DNA of 64,000 nucleotides from Nostoc linckia z4 (GTDB lineage: Bacteria; Cyanobacteriota; Cyanobacteriia; Cyanobacteriales; Nostocaceae): contig NZ_LAHA01000039.1 in NCBI RefSeq assembly GCF_002608075.1, forward strand, positions 1 to 64,000. Direction: 5' to 3'. The position numbers were made by a program, and so were the translations under genes. Positions 25,943 to 34,087 of this stretch are shown here, one piece after another. How positions within the stretch are numbered: the first letter of the stretch is position 1; each line of letters starts with the position of its first letter. Below the pieces are notes generated by a model. It was not told the DNA's origin and made no database searches. It saw only the letters and a program-made list of their open reading frames with translations.

Positions 25943-26093
25943 ACTTTTGCCGTCAATCCTCAAAACCCACACACTAAGGCTAAAATGCGATGTCTACGAC
26001 GGGCTATGCCTACGCACTTATTGTGCCAGATGCCACTATATAATCAACCCTGGTATCTCTAGCTAAGGAACTTTACCCTATTCAACTGCAAGT

Positions 26094-26951
26094 TTACAAC
26101 ACATCTGCAAATGCTGGACGCAGATGACGATAACACGACAATCCTCCACAAAACACTAAAACCGCAATTAGTGAGGAAACTCCCCACTCGCCCCAGTGTT
26201 TGACTTCTCCAACTAAAACTATGTCACGATAAACTTCAGCGATCGCTGCCATTGGATTTAACCAGAATACCAAACTGCGCCATTGCTCTGGAATTGCTGA
26301 TGCTGGATAAACAAGCGGTGTTGCGTAAAACCAAATATTTAAAATCATCGCTAAAGTCTGCGGAATATCTCGTAAAAAGACAGTTAGTCCTGCAACAAAA
26401 TAACCCAACCCTGCCGTTAGTAATAACTGCGTTAGCCAAACCAAGGGTAATAGCGCCAAGGTAGTATGTAAAGTATGAGAAATTGCTGCCACAAAAAAAA
26501 TCAATGCCATTAAACCCAAAGAACTCTCAATGAACGTAGATAAAATTGGCACGAGTGGTAACAAAGTTAGGGGAAATACAACCTTTTTGACTAAATTCGG
26601 CTGTCCTACTACTGAACTAGCAGACTGTATCAAACCCCCTGTAAAAGCAATCCAGGCAAGTAAGCCTGCAAATATCCACAAACCAAAGGTGAAGTTATTT
26701 TCTGGTAAAGTTTTGAGAGTTAATTTTACTCTCAGGACAACGGAGAATACATAAGTGTAAATCAGTAATTGTGATAACTGATTTACCAAAGGCCATAAAT
26801 TGCCTAAAACAGAACCTTGATATCGCGCCTCTAAATCTCGCTTTACCAAAATTCTTAGCAAGCCAAATTTTGCCCATAATTGTTCATTTACAGGCAGTAT
26901 GCGCCTCAGTCTTCCCGCTTTACGTACAAAACCTCGCATTGTCTGTAACAA
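26094..26951 (-). CDS. ABC-2 type polysaccharide export permease (Wzm-type)
   Basis: A 285-residue inner-membrane permease with about six membrane segments. VKRDLEARYQGSVLGNLWP before the first helix and the helix pair around WFYATPLVYPASAIPEQWR are the family's conserved blocks. It forms the export channel with the Wzt-type ATPase and moves lipid-linked polysaccharide across the cytoplasmic membrane. It is the first gene of the 15-gene minus-strand locus, so the operon promoter should lie in 26952-27175, an AT-rich stretch in which I could not fix a promoter. Confidence 0.92.
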   Translation of the reverse strand: MLQTMRGFVRKAGRLRRILPVNEQLWAKFGLLRILVKRDLEARYQGSVLGNLWPLVNQLSQLLIYTYVFSVVLRVKLTLKTLPENNFTFGLWIFAGLLAWIAFTGGLIQSASSVVGQPNLVKKVVFPLTLLPLVPILSTFIESSLGLMALIFFVAAISHTLHTTLALLPLVWLTQLLLTAGLGYFVAGLTVFLRDIPQTLAMILNIWFYATPLVYPASAIPEQWRSLVFWLNPMAAIAEVYRDIVLVGEVKHWGEWGVSSLIAVLVFCGGLSCYRHLRPAFADVL

Positions 26952-27175
26952 TTTTTGGTTCCTCGTTCACTACTTACACACCTAATTGTTCTCCATAAAG
27001 CTTTATAGCAATTAAAGTACGTTTGTCTTCTTTGGAGAATAAATTGTTGCTATGAAATCTTATCCAAAATGTGCCGATTATACAATAAATCCGCTATTGG
27101 CAAGTGTATTTTAACTACAAATATAAATTTTTGTCGGCAATACTGCTTTGTTTGTCAAAGGAGCAAGTTTTTTAG

Positions 27176-27946
27176 CTAACTCAAACTATCTGGATCGATA
27201 CCCTGCGATCGCAAATACTCTGCCAATCTATCAGCCCGTTGGCGTTCTTGTTCAGCCCGTTGGCGTTCTTGTTCGGCTTTTTCTTTTGATGTTGGCATCC
27301 AGCCTGCTGCATTGTACCAACGCAACCACAAGCCTGTTGTCTGCTGATAAGTACCTTGCCACAGACCCAATCCTAATTCTAATTCTTGCAACCAAAAGCG
27401 GTTCTCTATTAAAGATATTGCCTCGTAGCTAGTCCCTTGAAGTTGAAAGGCACGCAAATGATTTTCATAGCGGTCATAAATAACGTAGTAGGGAATCCGC
27501 AAAATCCGTTCATAGACTTCCCACTTGCTTGGGGGCTGGTTGACCTCCCGTAGGGTTTTTCCCAAGTCTTCTTGTTCTGTACCAGGTGAGAGTAATTCCA
27601 CCACTAAAAAAGGCACAACTCCCTCTTGCCAAATGACGTAACTTAAGCGTAGGTCTTGCTGTTGAGTAGCGCTAGGTACTCCTAGAACCATGTACCAATC
27701 AGGACGTTTGTACCATAAAGTGTGGCGCGGGTCATAATAAAGATTTAAATCGCTAGCGAGTAAAATTTCCTCTGGTGGATAAGTCAGAGGTTGACAAGTC
27801 TCAGTGAGTAAATCCGCCTGAATGCAGTGAAATTCATCTGGCAAACCCGATTCCCCTATTAATTCACTGGGTAAATCATACATCGTAGGCATGGTTTCTT
27901 GCGGTGGGCGCGGAGGATCTGTTTGATACATCACTGTTACCTTCAT
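27176..27946 (-). CDS. Uma2-family (PD-(D/E)XK-like) protein
   Basis: A 256-residue member of the Uma2/DUF820 family, greatly expanded in cyanobacteria and structurally related to restriction endonucleases. LRLSYVIWQEGVVPFLVVELLSPGTE carries the Asp/Glu-rich core strand, with the usual Lys-containing partner degenerate. YYVIYDRYENHLRAFQL is another family block. The C-terminus has a charged repeat (EQERQRAEQERQRAD) and ends RSQGIDPDSLS. Its biological role is unknown. A frameshifted stump of a second Uma2 gene ends three bases upstream of its start codon. Confidence 0.88.
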   Translation of the reverse strand: MKVTVMYQTDPPRPPQETMPTMYDLPSELIGESGLPDEFHCIQADLLTETCQPLTYPPEEILLASDLNLYYDPRHTLWYKRPDWYMVLGVPSATQQQDLRLSYVIWQEGVVPFLVVELLSPGTEQEDLGKTLREVNQPPSKWEVYERILRIPYYVIYDRYENHLRAFQLQGTSYEAISLIENRFWLQELELGLGLWQGTYQQTTGLWLRWYNAAGWMPTSKEKAEQERQRAEQERQRADRLAEYLRSQGIDPDSLS

Positions 27947-27949
27947 TGT

Positions 27950-28077
27950 TTAACTCAAACTATCAGGATTTACTCCTACGATCGCAAATATTCCGCCAAC
28001 CGTTGCGATCGCAATTGTTCTTTCTCCAACCTCACTTGTGCCTCAGATATTGCCTGTTGCGCTCTGAGAAAGGTATG
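27950..28077 (-). pseudogene. 3' remnant of a second Uma2 gene, frameshifted
   Basis: Reading leftwards from about 28065 one finds RAQQAISEAQVRLEKEQLRS then QRLAEYLRS, which matches the C-terminus of the intact Uma2 neighbour. One base is then missing relative to that gene; in the next frame the end reads VGVNPDSLS and stops at 27950-27952. No 5' part of the gene is found; the stump runs into heptamer repeats. The two genes were once a tandem pair. Confidence 0.75.
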
Positions 28078-28112
28078 TACTTGTTTGGTTGTTGATTTAA
28101 TTTTAAGCTTTT

Positions 28113-28253
28113 TGTCATTGGGCATTGGGCATTGGGCATTGGGCATTGGGCATTGGGCATGGGGAAAGGGAAAGGGGCAAGGGGGAAAGGAAGGGGAAAG
28201 ATTAAATTTATTCCTTTTCCCTTTTCCCTTTAACCTTTTCCCTTTTCCCTTGC
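28113..28253. repeat. GGGCATT heptamer array followed by purine/pyrimidine palindrome
   Basis: 28113-28163 is a run of GGGCATT heptamers. 28160-28253 is a G/A-rich arm and a C/T-rich arm around the core AAGATTAAATTTATTCC. The same core in the same setting occurs at 50742-50778 and inverted at 31630-31650. Confidence 0.9.
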
Positions 28254-28360
28254 CTCCCCATCTCCCCTACCTCCCCACCTCCCCACTTCTCTCTTAATTT
28301 ATGAGACCTGAGTCCCGGATTCGGCTAAACTGAGACTTGGTTTATTGCATTGTATCTGGC

Positions 28361-28552
28361 ATGGAAATCGGACAAAAGGTTAAAGTTTATCGTTTGCGCG
28401 ATCGCGTTTCTGCTCCCATTGCGAAAAAATTAGGACAAGTAGGTGTTATCCAAGGGTACAAAGTCACCGATGGTAAAGGAATCGGTGTAGTGGTGCAATT
28501 TGAGGATAATTCTTCCACTTGGTTTTTTGAAGATGAAATCAAGCCTGTGTAG
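28361..28552 (+). CDS. petP: Cytochrome b6f regulatory subunit PetP (DUF2862)
   Basis: Encodes 63 residues, all covered by the PetP/DUF2862 signature: MEIGQKVKVYRLRDRV, GQVGVIQGYKVTDGKGIG and VVVQFEDNSSTWFFEDEIKP. In Synechocystis this small SH3-like protein associates with the cytochrome b6f complex and influences electron transport. The ATG at 28361 is chosen because homology starts there; a TTG eight codons upstream is open but unlikely. It is followed after 120 bases by the Get3d-type ATPase and then chlG, all on the plus strand. Confidence 0.92.
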   Translation: MEIGQKVKVYRLRDRVSAPIAKKLGQVGVIQGYKVTDGKGIGVVVQFEDNSSTWFFEDEIKPV

Positions 28553-28672
28553 GCAAAAAACTCAGATATGGATTCTTCTTTGTGTTGAATCTGAAGTGAT
28601 AGCCCAGGTTGAGAATCTTTATTGAGTGCTAAGTTGGAGTTGAAGATCGGCGGTGAAAAGAGGAATTAAATA

Positions 28673-29773
28673 ATGGCTCTAATATTGACATTTTTGGGTA
28701 AAGGCGGCACCGCTCGCACCAAAATTGCGATCGCCGCCGCCAAGTTATTGGCAAGCCAAGGCAAGCGGGTACTTTTAGCAGGACTGGCAGAACCAGCACT
28801 GTCCATCCTGCTGGGTACTCCTGTTAGTTCTGAACCTCAGGAAATCGCACCCAATTTGCAAGCGGTACAGTTCCAAGCATCTGTACTACTAGAGAGCAAC
28901 TGGGAAGAAGTCAAGAAACTTGAGGCGCAATACCTCCGCACACCCATATTCAAAGACGTTTTTGGTCAAGAATTGGTAGCATTGCCGGGAATGGACAGCG
29001 CCCTTGCCTTGAATGCTATCCGGGAATACGACGCCAGTGGCAAATATGATGCGATTGTCTATGATGGCACAGGTGATTCTTTGACCCTGCGGATGCTGGG
29101 ATTGCCAGAGTCTCTAAGTTGGTATGTCAGGCGATTCCGACAATTGTTTGTCAACTCTGATTTAGGCAAAACAATTGCCGAATCCCCGTTAATTCAACCA
29201 CTGATTAGTAGCTTTTTCAATGTCAATTGGACAGCAGACAACTTTGCTCAGCCCACTAACCAAGTTAATAATTTCTTAGACCAAGGAAGAGCTGCTCTGA
29301 GCGATCCCAAGCGCGTTGCAGCTTTTTTAGTCACCACACATGACCCCATTGAAGTAGCAACTGCCCGTTATTTGTGGGGTAGCGCTCAGCAAATTGGTCT
29401 AACAGTTGGTGGCGTTTTGCTTGTATCTTCTGAGACAAACATCCAACTGTCAGAGGAATTTACACCCTTACCTGTGAGCGTTGTCTCTGACTCCCCAACA
29501 GGAGACTGGCAAACACTCATAGATGCCCTACCTAACTTTGAAGCCCAAGCAGCACAGGCTCCTAAACCAATTGAAATTGACATCCACAATCGGCAGGTAC
29601 GCTTATTCTTACCAGGATTTGACAAAAAACAGGTCAAACTCACCCAGTATGGCCCAGAAGTCACGGTGGAAGCAGGAGACCAGCGGCGGAATATTTCCCT
29701 CCCCCCGGCTCTAAGTGGTAAAGCTGTTGCTGGAGCAAAGTTTCAAAATAATTATTTGATAATTTCGTTTTAA
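28673..29773 (+). CDS. get3d: Get3d-type (ArsA/TRC40-like) ATPase with C-terminal alpha-crystallin-like domain
   Basis: Encodes 366 residues. The N-terminal domain belongs to the ArsA/Get3 branch of deviant-Walker ATPases; its P-loop reads LGKGGTARTK. The KGG lysine is kept but the usual GKT of KGGxGKT is ART, so the nucleotide site is altered. The last 65 residues (IDIHNRQVRLFLPGF, NISLPPALSG) form an HSP20/alpha-crystallin-like domain. This combination is the Get3d lineage of photosynthetic bacteria and chloroplasts, which binds tail-anchored membrane proteins in vitro. The neighbours petP and chlG fit a role in thylakoid protein or pigment assembly, which is inference. Confidence 0.85.
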   Translation: MALILTFLGKGGTARTKIAIAAAKLLASQGKRVLLAGLAEPALSILLGTPVSSEPQEIAPNLQAVQFQASVLLESNWEEVKKLEAQYLRTPIFKDVFGQELVALPGMDSALALNAIREYDASGKYDAIVYDGTGDSLTLRMLGLPESLSWYVRRFRQLFVNSDLGKTIAESPLIQPLISSFFNVNWTADNFAQPTNQVNNFLDQGRAALSDPKRVAAFLVTTHDPIEVATARYLWGSAQQIGLTVGGVLLVSSETNIQLSEEFTPLPVSVVSDSPTGDWQTLIDALPNFEAQAAQAPKPIEIDIHNRQVRLFLPGFDKKQVKLTQYGPEVTVEAGDQRRNISLPPALSGKAVAGAKFQNNYLIISF

Positions 29774-29774
29774 T

Positions 29775-29890
29775 TTAGTTAGGAATTAGAAGCAAAGTTA
29801 GGAGTTAAAAGTCAGGAGTTAGGAATAAAAATGATAATTCATAACTCCTAACTCATAACTCATAACTCCCTAACTCCTAACTCCTCACTC
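29775..29890. repeat. TTAGGAGT/ACTCCTAA short tandem repeats
   Basis: The spacer between the Get3d-like gene and chlG is filled with degenerate TTAGGAGT units followed by their complement (TAACTCCTAACTCATAAC), so the RNA can fold into a long imperfect hairpin. The same motif fills 31165-31215 and 45484-45600. It could act as an attenuator or processing site between the genes. Confidence 0.8.
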
Positions 29891-29907
29891 TAAAAAAAAT
29901 ACACCTT

Positions 29908-30954
29908 ATGTCAGAATTAACTCCCATTACCCCAGATTCCAAATCGGCTGAGGCATTAGACTCAGTGGCCAATAATTCTAGCGACCAAACAATAATATCT
30001 GGCGATCGCACCGCCAAAACTCGGCAATTGCTGGGGATGAAAGGTGCATCACCAGGAGAAACTTCAATTTGGAAAATCCGTTTGCAATTGATGAAGCCCA
30101 TCACCTGGATTCCCTTAATTTGGGGCGTAGTTTGTGGTGCGGCTTCTTCTGGTAACTATACTTGGACGCTAGAGAATGTTTTGAAGGTAGCAGCCTGTAT
30201 GTTCCTTGCGGGGCCATTAATGACAGGTTATACCCAAATCCTCAATGATTACTACGATCGCGAAATCGATGCCATCAATGAACCCTATCGCCCCATTCCC
30301 TCTGGTGCAATTTCTCTAACCCAGGTAATTACGCAGATTTGGGTATTACTCATTGCTGGTATTGGTTTATCATTTTTGCTTGATGTCTGGGCTGGTCATG
30401 AATTCCCCACAATCACAGCCATCGCCATTATCGGTTCTTTCATCGCCTATATTTATTCTGCACCTCCTCTGAAACTCAAACAAAACGGCTGGCTGGGTAG
30501 CTACGCCTTGGGTGCAAGCTATATTACCCTGCCTTGGTGTACAGGACACGCTTTATTTGGCGAACTCAATTCTACAATTGTAGTTTTGACAATGTTCTAC
30601 AGCTTAGCGGGATTAGGTATTGCCATTGTCAACGACTTCAAGAGCGTAGAAGGCGATCGACAGTTAGGGTTAAATTCACTACCCGTAATGTTTGGTATTA
30701 CCACCGCCGCCTGGATTTGCGTACTGACAATTGATGTATTTCAAGGATTGATTGCAGCTTATCTCATCTACATCCATCAGAATTTGTACGCAGGTATACT
30801 TCTACTGTTAATCATCCCGCAAATCATCTTGCAGAATATCTATTTTTTACGCGATCCTGTAGCTAATGACGTTAAATACCAAGGTAGCGCCCAACCATTC
30901 CTAGTTCTGGGAATGCTAGTTGTTGGTATAGCGCTGGGTCATGCTGGCACTTGA
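29908..30954 (+). CDS. chlG: Chlorophyll synthase (geranylgeranyl/phytyl transferase)
   Basis: A 348-residue UbiA-family membrane enzyme that esterifies chlorophyllide with phytyl or geranylgeranyl diphosphate, the last step of chlorophyll a synthesis. The first Asp-rich motif is in QILNDYYDREIDAINEPYRP, the second in VNDFKSVEGDRQLG. MKPITWIPLIWGVVCGAASS precedes the first of about eight to nine helices. The first 60 residues are a soluble, Ser/Ala-rich extension with LLGMKGA just before the core, as in other cyanobacterial ChlG. It sits downstream of the Get3d-type ATPase with a repeat-filled 134-bp gap. Confidence 0.97.
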   Translation: MSELTPITPDSKSAEALDSVANNSSDQTIISGDRTAKTRQLLGMKGASPGETSIWKIRLQLMKPITWIPLIWGVVCGAASSGNYTWTLENVLKVAACMFLAGPLMTGYTQILNDYYDREIDAINEPYRPIPSGAISLTQVITQIWVLLIAGIGLSFLLDVWAGHEFPTITAIAIIGSFIAYIYSAPPLKLKQNGWLGSYALGASYITLPWCTGHALFGELNSTIVVLTMFYSLAGLGIAIVNDFKSVEGDRQLGLNSLPVMFGITTAAWICVLTIDVFQGLIAAYLIYIHQNLYAGILLLLIIPQIILQNIYFLRDPVANDVKYQGSAQPFLVLGMLVVGIALGHAGT

Positions 30955-31016
30955 TAAAAAGTGTTGACTGATGACCGATGACTGGTGACTGGAAAATCAG
31001 GATTTATTCTCCTTGT

Positions 31017-31133
31017 CTCCCTTGTCTCCCACCCTGCGGGTTCGCGCTAGCGTCTCTCAAAGAGAAGCTAAAGCTACATCCCCATCTCCCCATCTCCCCA
31101 TCTCCCCATCTCCCCATCTCCCCATCTCCCCAG
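31017..31133. repeat. CCCTTGTCTC/CCCCATCT compound repeat
   Basis: Pyrimidine-rich repeats flank a small unit (ACCCTGCGGGTTCGCGC and AAGCTAAAGCTACATCCCC). That unit recurs inverted at 63665-63700. The last 55 bases are CCCCATCT copies. It lies in the chlG to 31217 spacer. Confidence 0.85.
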
Positions 31134-31216
31134 CACTAAAGTCATAAACTTATACTTCTATGGTGAGAAGTTAAGAATTAGGAGTTAAGAGGTAATATAC
31201 TTCTAACTCCTAATTT

Positions 31217-31519
31217 ATGTCAGGAAATGCCGTGCTAGAACCGATCTATTTCCTCATTCGTGGAATTCAACCTTTGTTAGTTCCGATTTGCTTTGTAATT
31301 GCCTGGGGTGTAAGTATACTGGCTATTTTAAATATTTGGGCGGCGGCACGAGATAGCGTAGCCACAGCCAAGCAAATGCATCAAATTCCCTGTGCTGGTT
31401 GCCAATATTTTACCGATAATTACCGTCTAAAATGCACTGTCCACCCATCTATCGCCAACACAGAAGAAGCAATTGATTGTTCTGACTATCAACCGAAGAC
31501 GAATCCTTATTTGTATTAG
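31217..31519 (+). CDS. Conserved small membrane protein with four cysteines
   Basis: A 100-residue protein with one strong membrane helix (about residues 16-42, LLVPICFVIAWGVSILAILN). A soluble tail follows with C-x2-C-x10-C-x14-C spacing (IPCAGCQYF, LKCTVHP, IDCSDY), which could bind a metal or form disulfides. I believe homologues exist across cyanobacteria but know no function. It is the last gene of the petP-get3d-chlG direction, 262 bases beyond chlG and separated by repeats, so co-transcription is uncertain. Confidence 0.75.
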   Translation: MSGNAVLEPIYFLIRGIQPLLVPICFVIAWGVSILAILNIWAAARDSVATAKQMHQIPCAGCQYFTDNYRLKCTVHPSIANTEEAIDCSDYQPKTNPYLY

Positions 31520-31575
31520 GAAGTGGGAGATGGAGAAGATGGGGAGGCTCTTAAGGCAGGGGAAAAGGTTAATGG

Positions 31576-31738
31576 TTCGACCCTTCGACAAAGCTCAGGA
31601 CAGGCAAGCTCACCAACCGGGAAAAGGGAAAAGGAATAAATTTAATCTTTCCCCTTTTCCCCTTGCCCCTTTCCCTTTCCCCATACCCAATGCCCCATGC
31701 CCAATGCCCAATGCCCAACGACTAATGACTAATTTCTA
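31576..31738. repeat. Mixed dispersed repeats (CTTCGACAAGCTCAG, purine palindrome, heptamers)
   Basis: CCCTTCGACAAAGCTCAGGAC at about 31579 is a variant of the widespread CTTCGACAAGCTCAG repeat, also seen near 33099 and 40768. 31617-31683 is a purine/pyrimidine palindrome with core GGAATAAATTTAATC. 31684-31730 is a CCCAATG/CCCCATG heptamer run reaching the 3' end of the next gene. Confidence 0.85.
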
Positions 31739-32678
31739 ACAAGACCTTCAAAACTCCACGGCTTTGGGCTTGTTCAAAAGCTGTCAGCGCTTCAATTAGA
31801 GGGTAGCTGGCATGAATTAGGGGTTGTACGTCTATTTGTTTTGTGGCTAGCAATTGCAGTGCTGGGGGAAAGGGGCCGCAACGCGAACCGATGAGGGTGA
31901 TTTCATCCACAACTAAAGAAGAAGCATCTAAACTGAGGTTGCCAGCGTAGGTACTTTTCAGGACTAATGTACCACGAGGACGTAGGGCACGACGAGCGAT
32001 GGCAAATCCTTCTGGATTGCCAGTACATTCTACTGAGATATCAAAATATCCATCTGTGACGGCATTAGCAATACTTGTTTTAATCCCCCGTGCCTCTAAG
32101 TTGGTAAGTTTATCTTGATGACGCCCTACAACCAAAAGTTCACAACCAGTTAAAGCTAGTGTCTGGGCTACCAGCTGCCCCAGTTTACCGTCTCCAATTA
32201 CTAGCACGCGATTGTTTGGATGTAATGGTATTTGCTGTTGAATTTCCAAAGCTGCTGCTACAGGTTCAGTAAATGTTGCTACTTCTGTTGGCACATTATC
32301 AGGTACTAAATGTAAGTTGTCTACTGGCAAACACAGATAATCAGCAAAGGCTCCGTGACGGTTGACAATACCTAAAACAGTTCGGTTTTCACAGTGAGTC
32401 GGCTGTCCGCTACGACAAAAACGACAATGGCCGCACACCGCGTTGATTTCCCCAACTACACGTTTGTTAACTAGGTGTTCTGGCCCTTGTTCCACAACAC
32501 CGACAAATTCATGACCTAGAATACCAGTATAAGGATAGTACCCTTTAAGTAATTCTACGTCAGTATTGCAAATACCTGCACGTAGGACGCGTACTAAAGC
32601 TTCCCCTGCTGGCGGTTCAGGAATGGGAATATCTGTGCGTAGTTGCAATTGGTTGTTTTCGAGCCAGAGTCCTTTCAT
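31722..32678 (-). CDS. Zinc-dependent medium-chain alcohol/polyol dehydrogenase
   Basis: A 318-residue MDR enzyme. The catalytic-zinc region is AGICNTDVELL plus LGHEFVG; the structural-zinc cysteines are in CGHCRFCRSGQPTHC. The Rossmann motif is VLVIGDGKLGQLVAQ. It belongs to the same broad group as the dehydrogenase at 6902 but is not close to it. The start ATG is at 32678. The reaction is probably NAD(P)-linked oxidation of a sugar alcohol or similar compound. It is monocistronic by appearance; palindromic repeats fill the 480-bp upstream gap. Confidence 0.88.
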   Translation of the reverse strand: MKGLWLENNQLQLRTDIPIPEPPAGEALVRVLRAGICNTDVELLKGYYPYTGILGHEFVGVVEQGPEHLVNKRVVGEINAVCGHCRFCRSGQPTHCENRTVLGIVNRHGAFADYLCLPVDNLHLVPDNVPTEVATFTEPVAAALEIQQQIPLHPNNRVLVIGDGKLGQLVAQTLALTGCELLVVGRHQDKLTNLEARGIKTSIANAVTDGYFDISVECTGNPEGFAIARRALRPRGTLVLKSTYAGNLSLDASSLVVDEITLIGSRCGPFPPALQLLATKQIDVQPLIHASYPLIEALTAFEQAQSRGVLKVLLEISH

Positions 32679-32748
32679 TACTGTTTCAGGGATAATAAAA
32701 ATAGTAAAGTGTCGCGCATCTAACGCAGGATATATTTTTCTGTGGACT

Positions 32749-32775
32749 GTTGACGGTTAACTGTTAACTGTCAAC
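32749..32775. repeat. Short GTTGACNGTTAAC palindrome
   Basis: GTTGACGGTTAAC and its near-perfect complement GTTAACTGTCAAC are separated by one base. The following 40 bases resemble those behind the larger palindrome at 33779-33819, so the two are copies of one element. Confidence 0.7.
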
Positions 32776-32896
32776 AAGATGAGTAAATGTGCAATTTTCC
32801 AGCTTAATAGTTTAGTATGCGCTGCAATAATTGGTATATAGTATAACAATTTATGTAAAATGAAGCGTGTACTTGATTTACCCTAAAGAGGATATT

Positions 32897-33028
32897 ATAA
32901 GTAGATAGTCATGATTAAATCTAAGATGTCATTGCGAGCGAAGCGAAGCAATCGCAAAGTCTCTGGGATTGCTTCGCTTCGCTCGCAATGACAGAACATA
33001 TTATATTTATTTATGTCCATCTACTTAT
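32897..33028. repeat. MITE/REP-like element with 27-bp perfect inverted repeat
   Basis: The inner arms at 32927-32953 and 32967-32993 are perfect 27-bp complements beginning TGTCATTGCGAGCG, around a 13-base loop. The outer ends ATAAGTAGAT (32897-32906) and ATCTACTTAT (33019-33028) are also inverted repeats with partial similarity in between. The inner arm CATTGCGAGCGAAGCGAAGC is a dispersed repeat seen in many bacterial genomes. The rest of the 480-bp gap 32679-33158 holds no gene. Confidence 0.9.
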
Positions 33029-33158
33029 TATCAATTATTCTTGTGTTTGCTCTCCACTTCCTTTCTGTGTGAAAACACAGAAAATCCACAATCCAAAATC
33101 GTTCGACTGAGCAAAGTCGAAGTCTAAAATTTAAAATCCAAAATTCTATAAGGTTGCA

Positions 33159-33701
33159 TTAACTTACTTCAATTTTATTTAACCAAGTAACCAAATCGTT
33201 GGAATCAAGTGCTATCTCGCTTCCTAATGTTTTTATATAGAGAAGTCCATCACTAATAATTAAATCTCTGATTGGATACCATGAATCTCGCGTCCTAATC
33301 AAAAGTTCCAAGGGAATACCTGGTCTTGAGGTATACTTACGATACTTCCACCAAGCCCGCCATAGCATTACAGATTTAGTACACTGCATCTGATAGCCCT
33401 TGGGAATTTCACAGTATTCATACTGATAGAAACCTCGACTATCAATTTCTCCTTTGAGGATATAACTATATTCTGCTAATGCCTGATTTATCAATTCCCA
33501 ATGGGATGAGCTTGGAGAAATTGAGAATTGACATGGTGTTTTAGATATTTGTGCGATCGCAACCACACCTTCAGATTTTGCACTCAGTTGGTTAGCTTTA
33601 TAAACTGTTTGCGCTGTGAAAGAAGGATTTGACAATAAAATGTCTTTTTTGTAGATGGAGTTTTGGATAAAGTCTCGAAGCAAATCTAGATTAGATAACA
33701 T
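33159..33701 (-). CDS. Hypothetical protein
   Basis: I do not recognise this 180-residue protein. It is soluble, with no signal peptide or membrane segment. Visible features are an aromatic/basic central stretch (CTKSVMLWRAWWKYRKYTSR), a predicted beta-rich C-terminal half (ELLIRTRDSWYPIRDLIIS, LLYIKTLGSEIALDSNDL) and two Cys residues in the middle. Codon use looks ordinary for this genome and the ORF is clean, so it is probably real. It is flanked on both sides by palindromic repeats and is likely monocistronic. Confidence 0.6.
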   Translation of the reverse strand: MLSNLDLLRDFIQNSIYKKDILLSNPSFTAQTVYKANQLSAKSEGVVAIAQISKTPCQFSISPSSSHWELINQALAEYSYILKGEIDSRGFYQYEYCEIPKGYQMQCTKSVMLWRAWWKYRKYTSRPGIPLELLIRTRDSWYPIRDLIISDGLLYIKTLGSEIALDSNDLVTWLNKIEVS

Positions 33702-33778
33702 AAATTTTTATATATCGCTGTCGTCACATGGGTTAGGCTGCCTTTGCATTGAAAAATGCTAATCTCTTCGTGTTGGCT

Positions 33779-33819
33779 GTTGACAGATGACAGTTAACTG
33801 TTAACCGTTATCTGTCAAC
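33779..33819. repeat. 41-bp near-perfect palindrome
   Basis: The 20-base arm starting GTTGACAGATGAC at 33779-33798 pairs with 33800-33819 at 18 of 20 positions. A related, looser palindrome (GTTGACTGTTG at 34028-34038 with CAACAGTCAAC at 34058-34068) lies 210 bases on. No gene is seen in 33702-34087. Confidence 0.85.
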
Positions 33820-34087
33820 AAACTTCATGAGTGACTGTGCAATTTCAAAGCGTAATACCCGATCATCACCACTTTGCTATGGTCAGTGACCCAGTGTAAG
33901 GCAAGCCCCAACACTCTGCAAATTAGCATTTATACTGGTAGTCTCACTTGCCAAATCATGGACGGGAGTTTTAATTATACTGAAACCTTTCTTTAACAAA
34001 GGTTTAATTTATTTTTGTATAGTATGCGTTGACTGTTGACTGCTAACGGTTCACACTCAACAGTCAACGGTAGCAATAAAATAGGCT

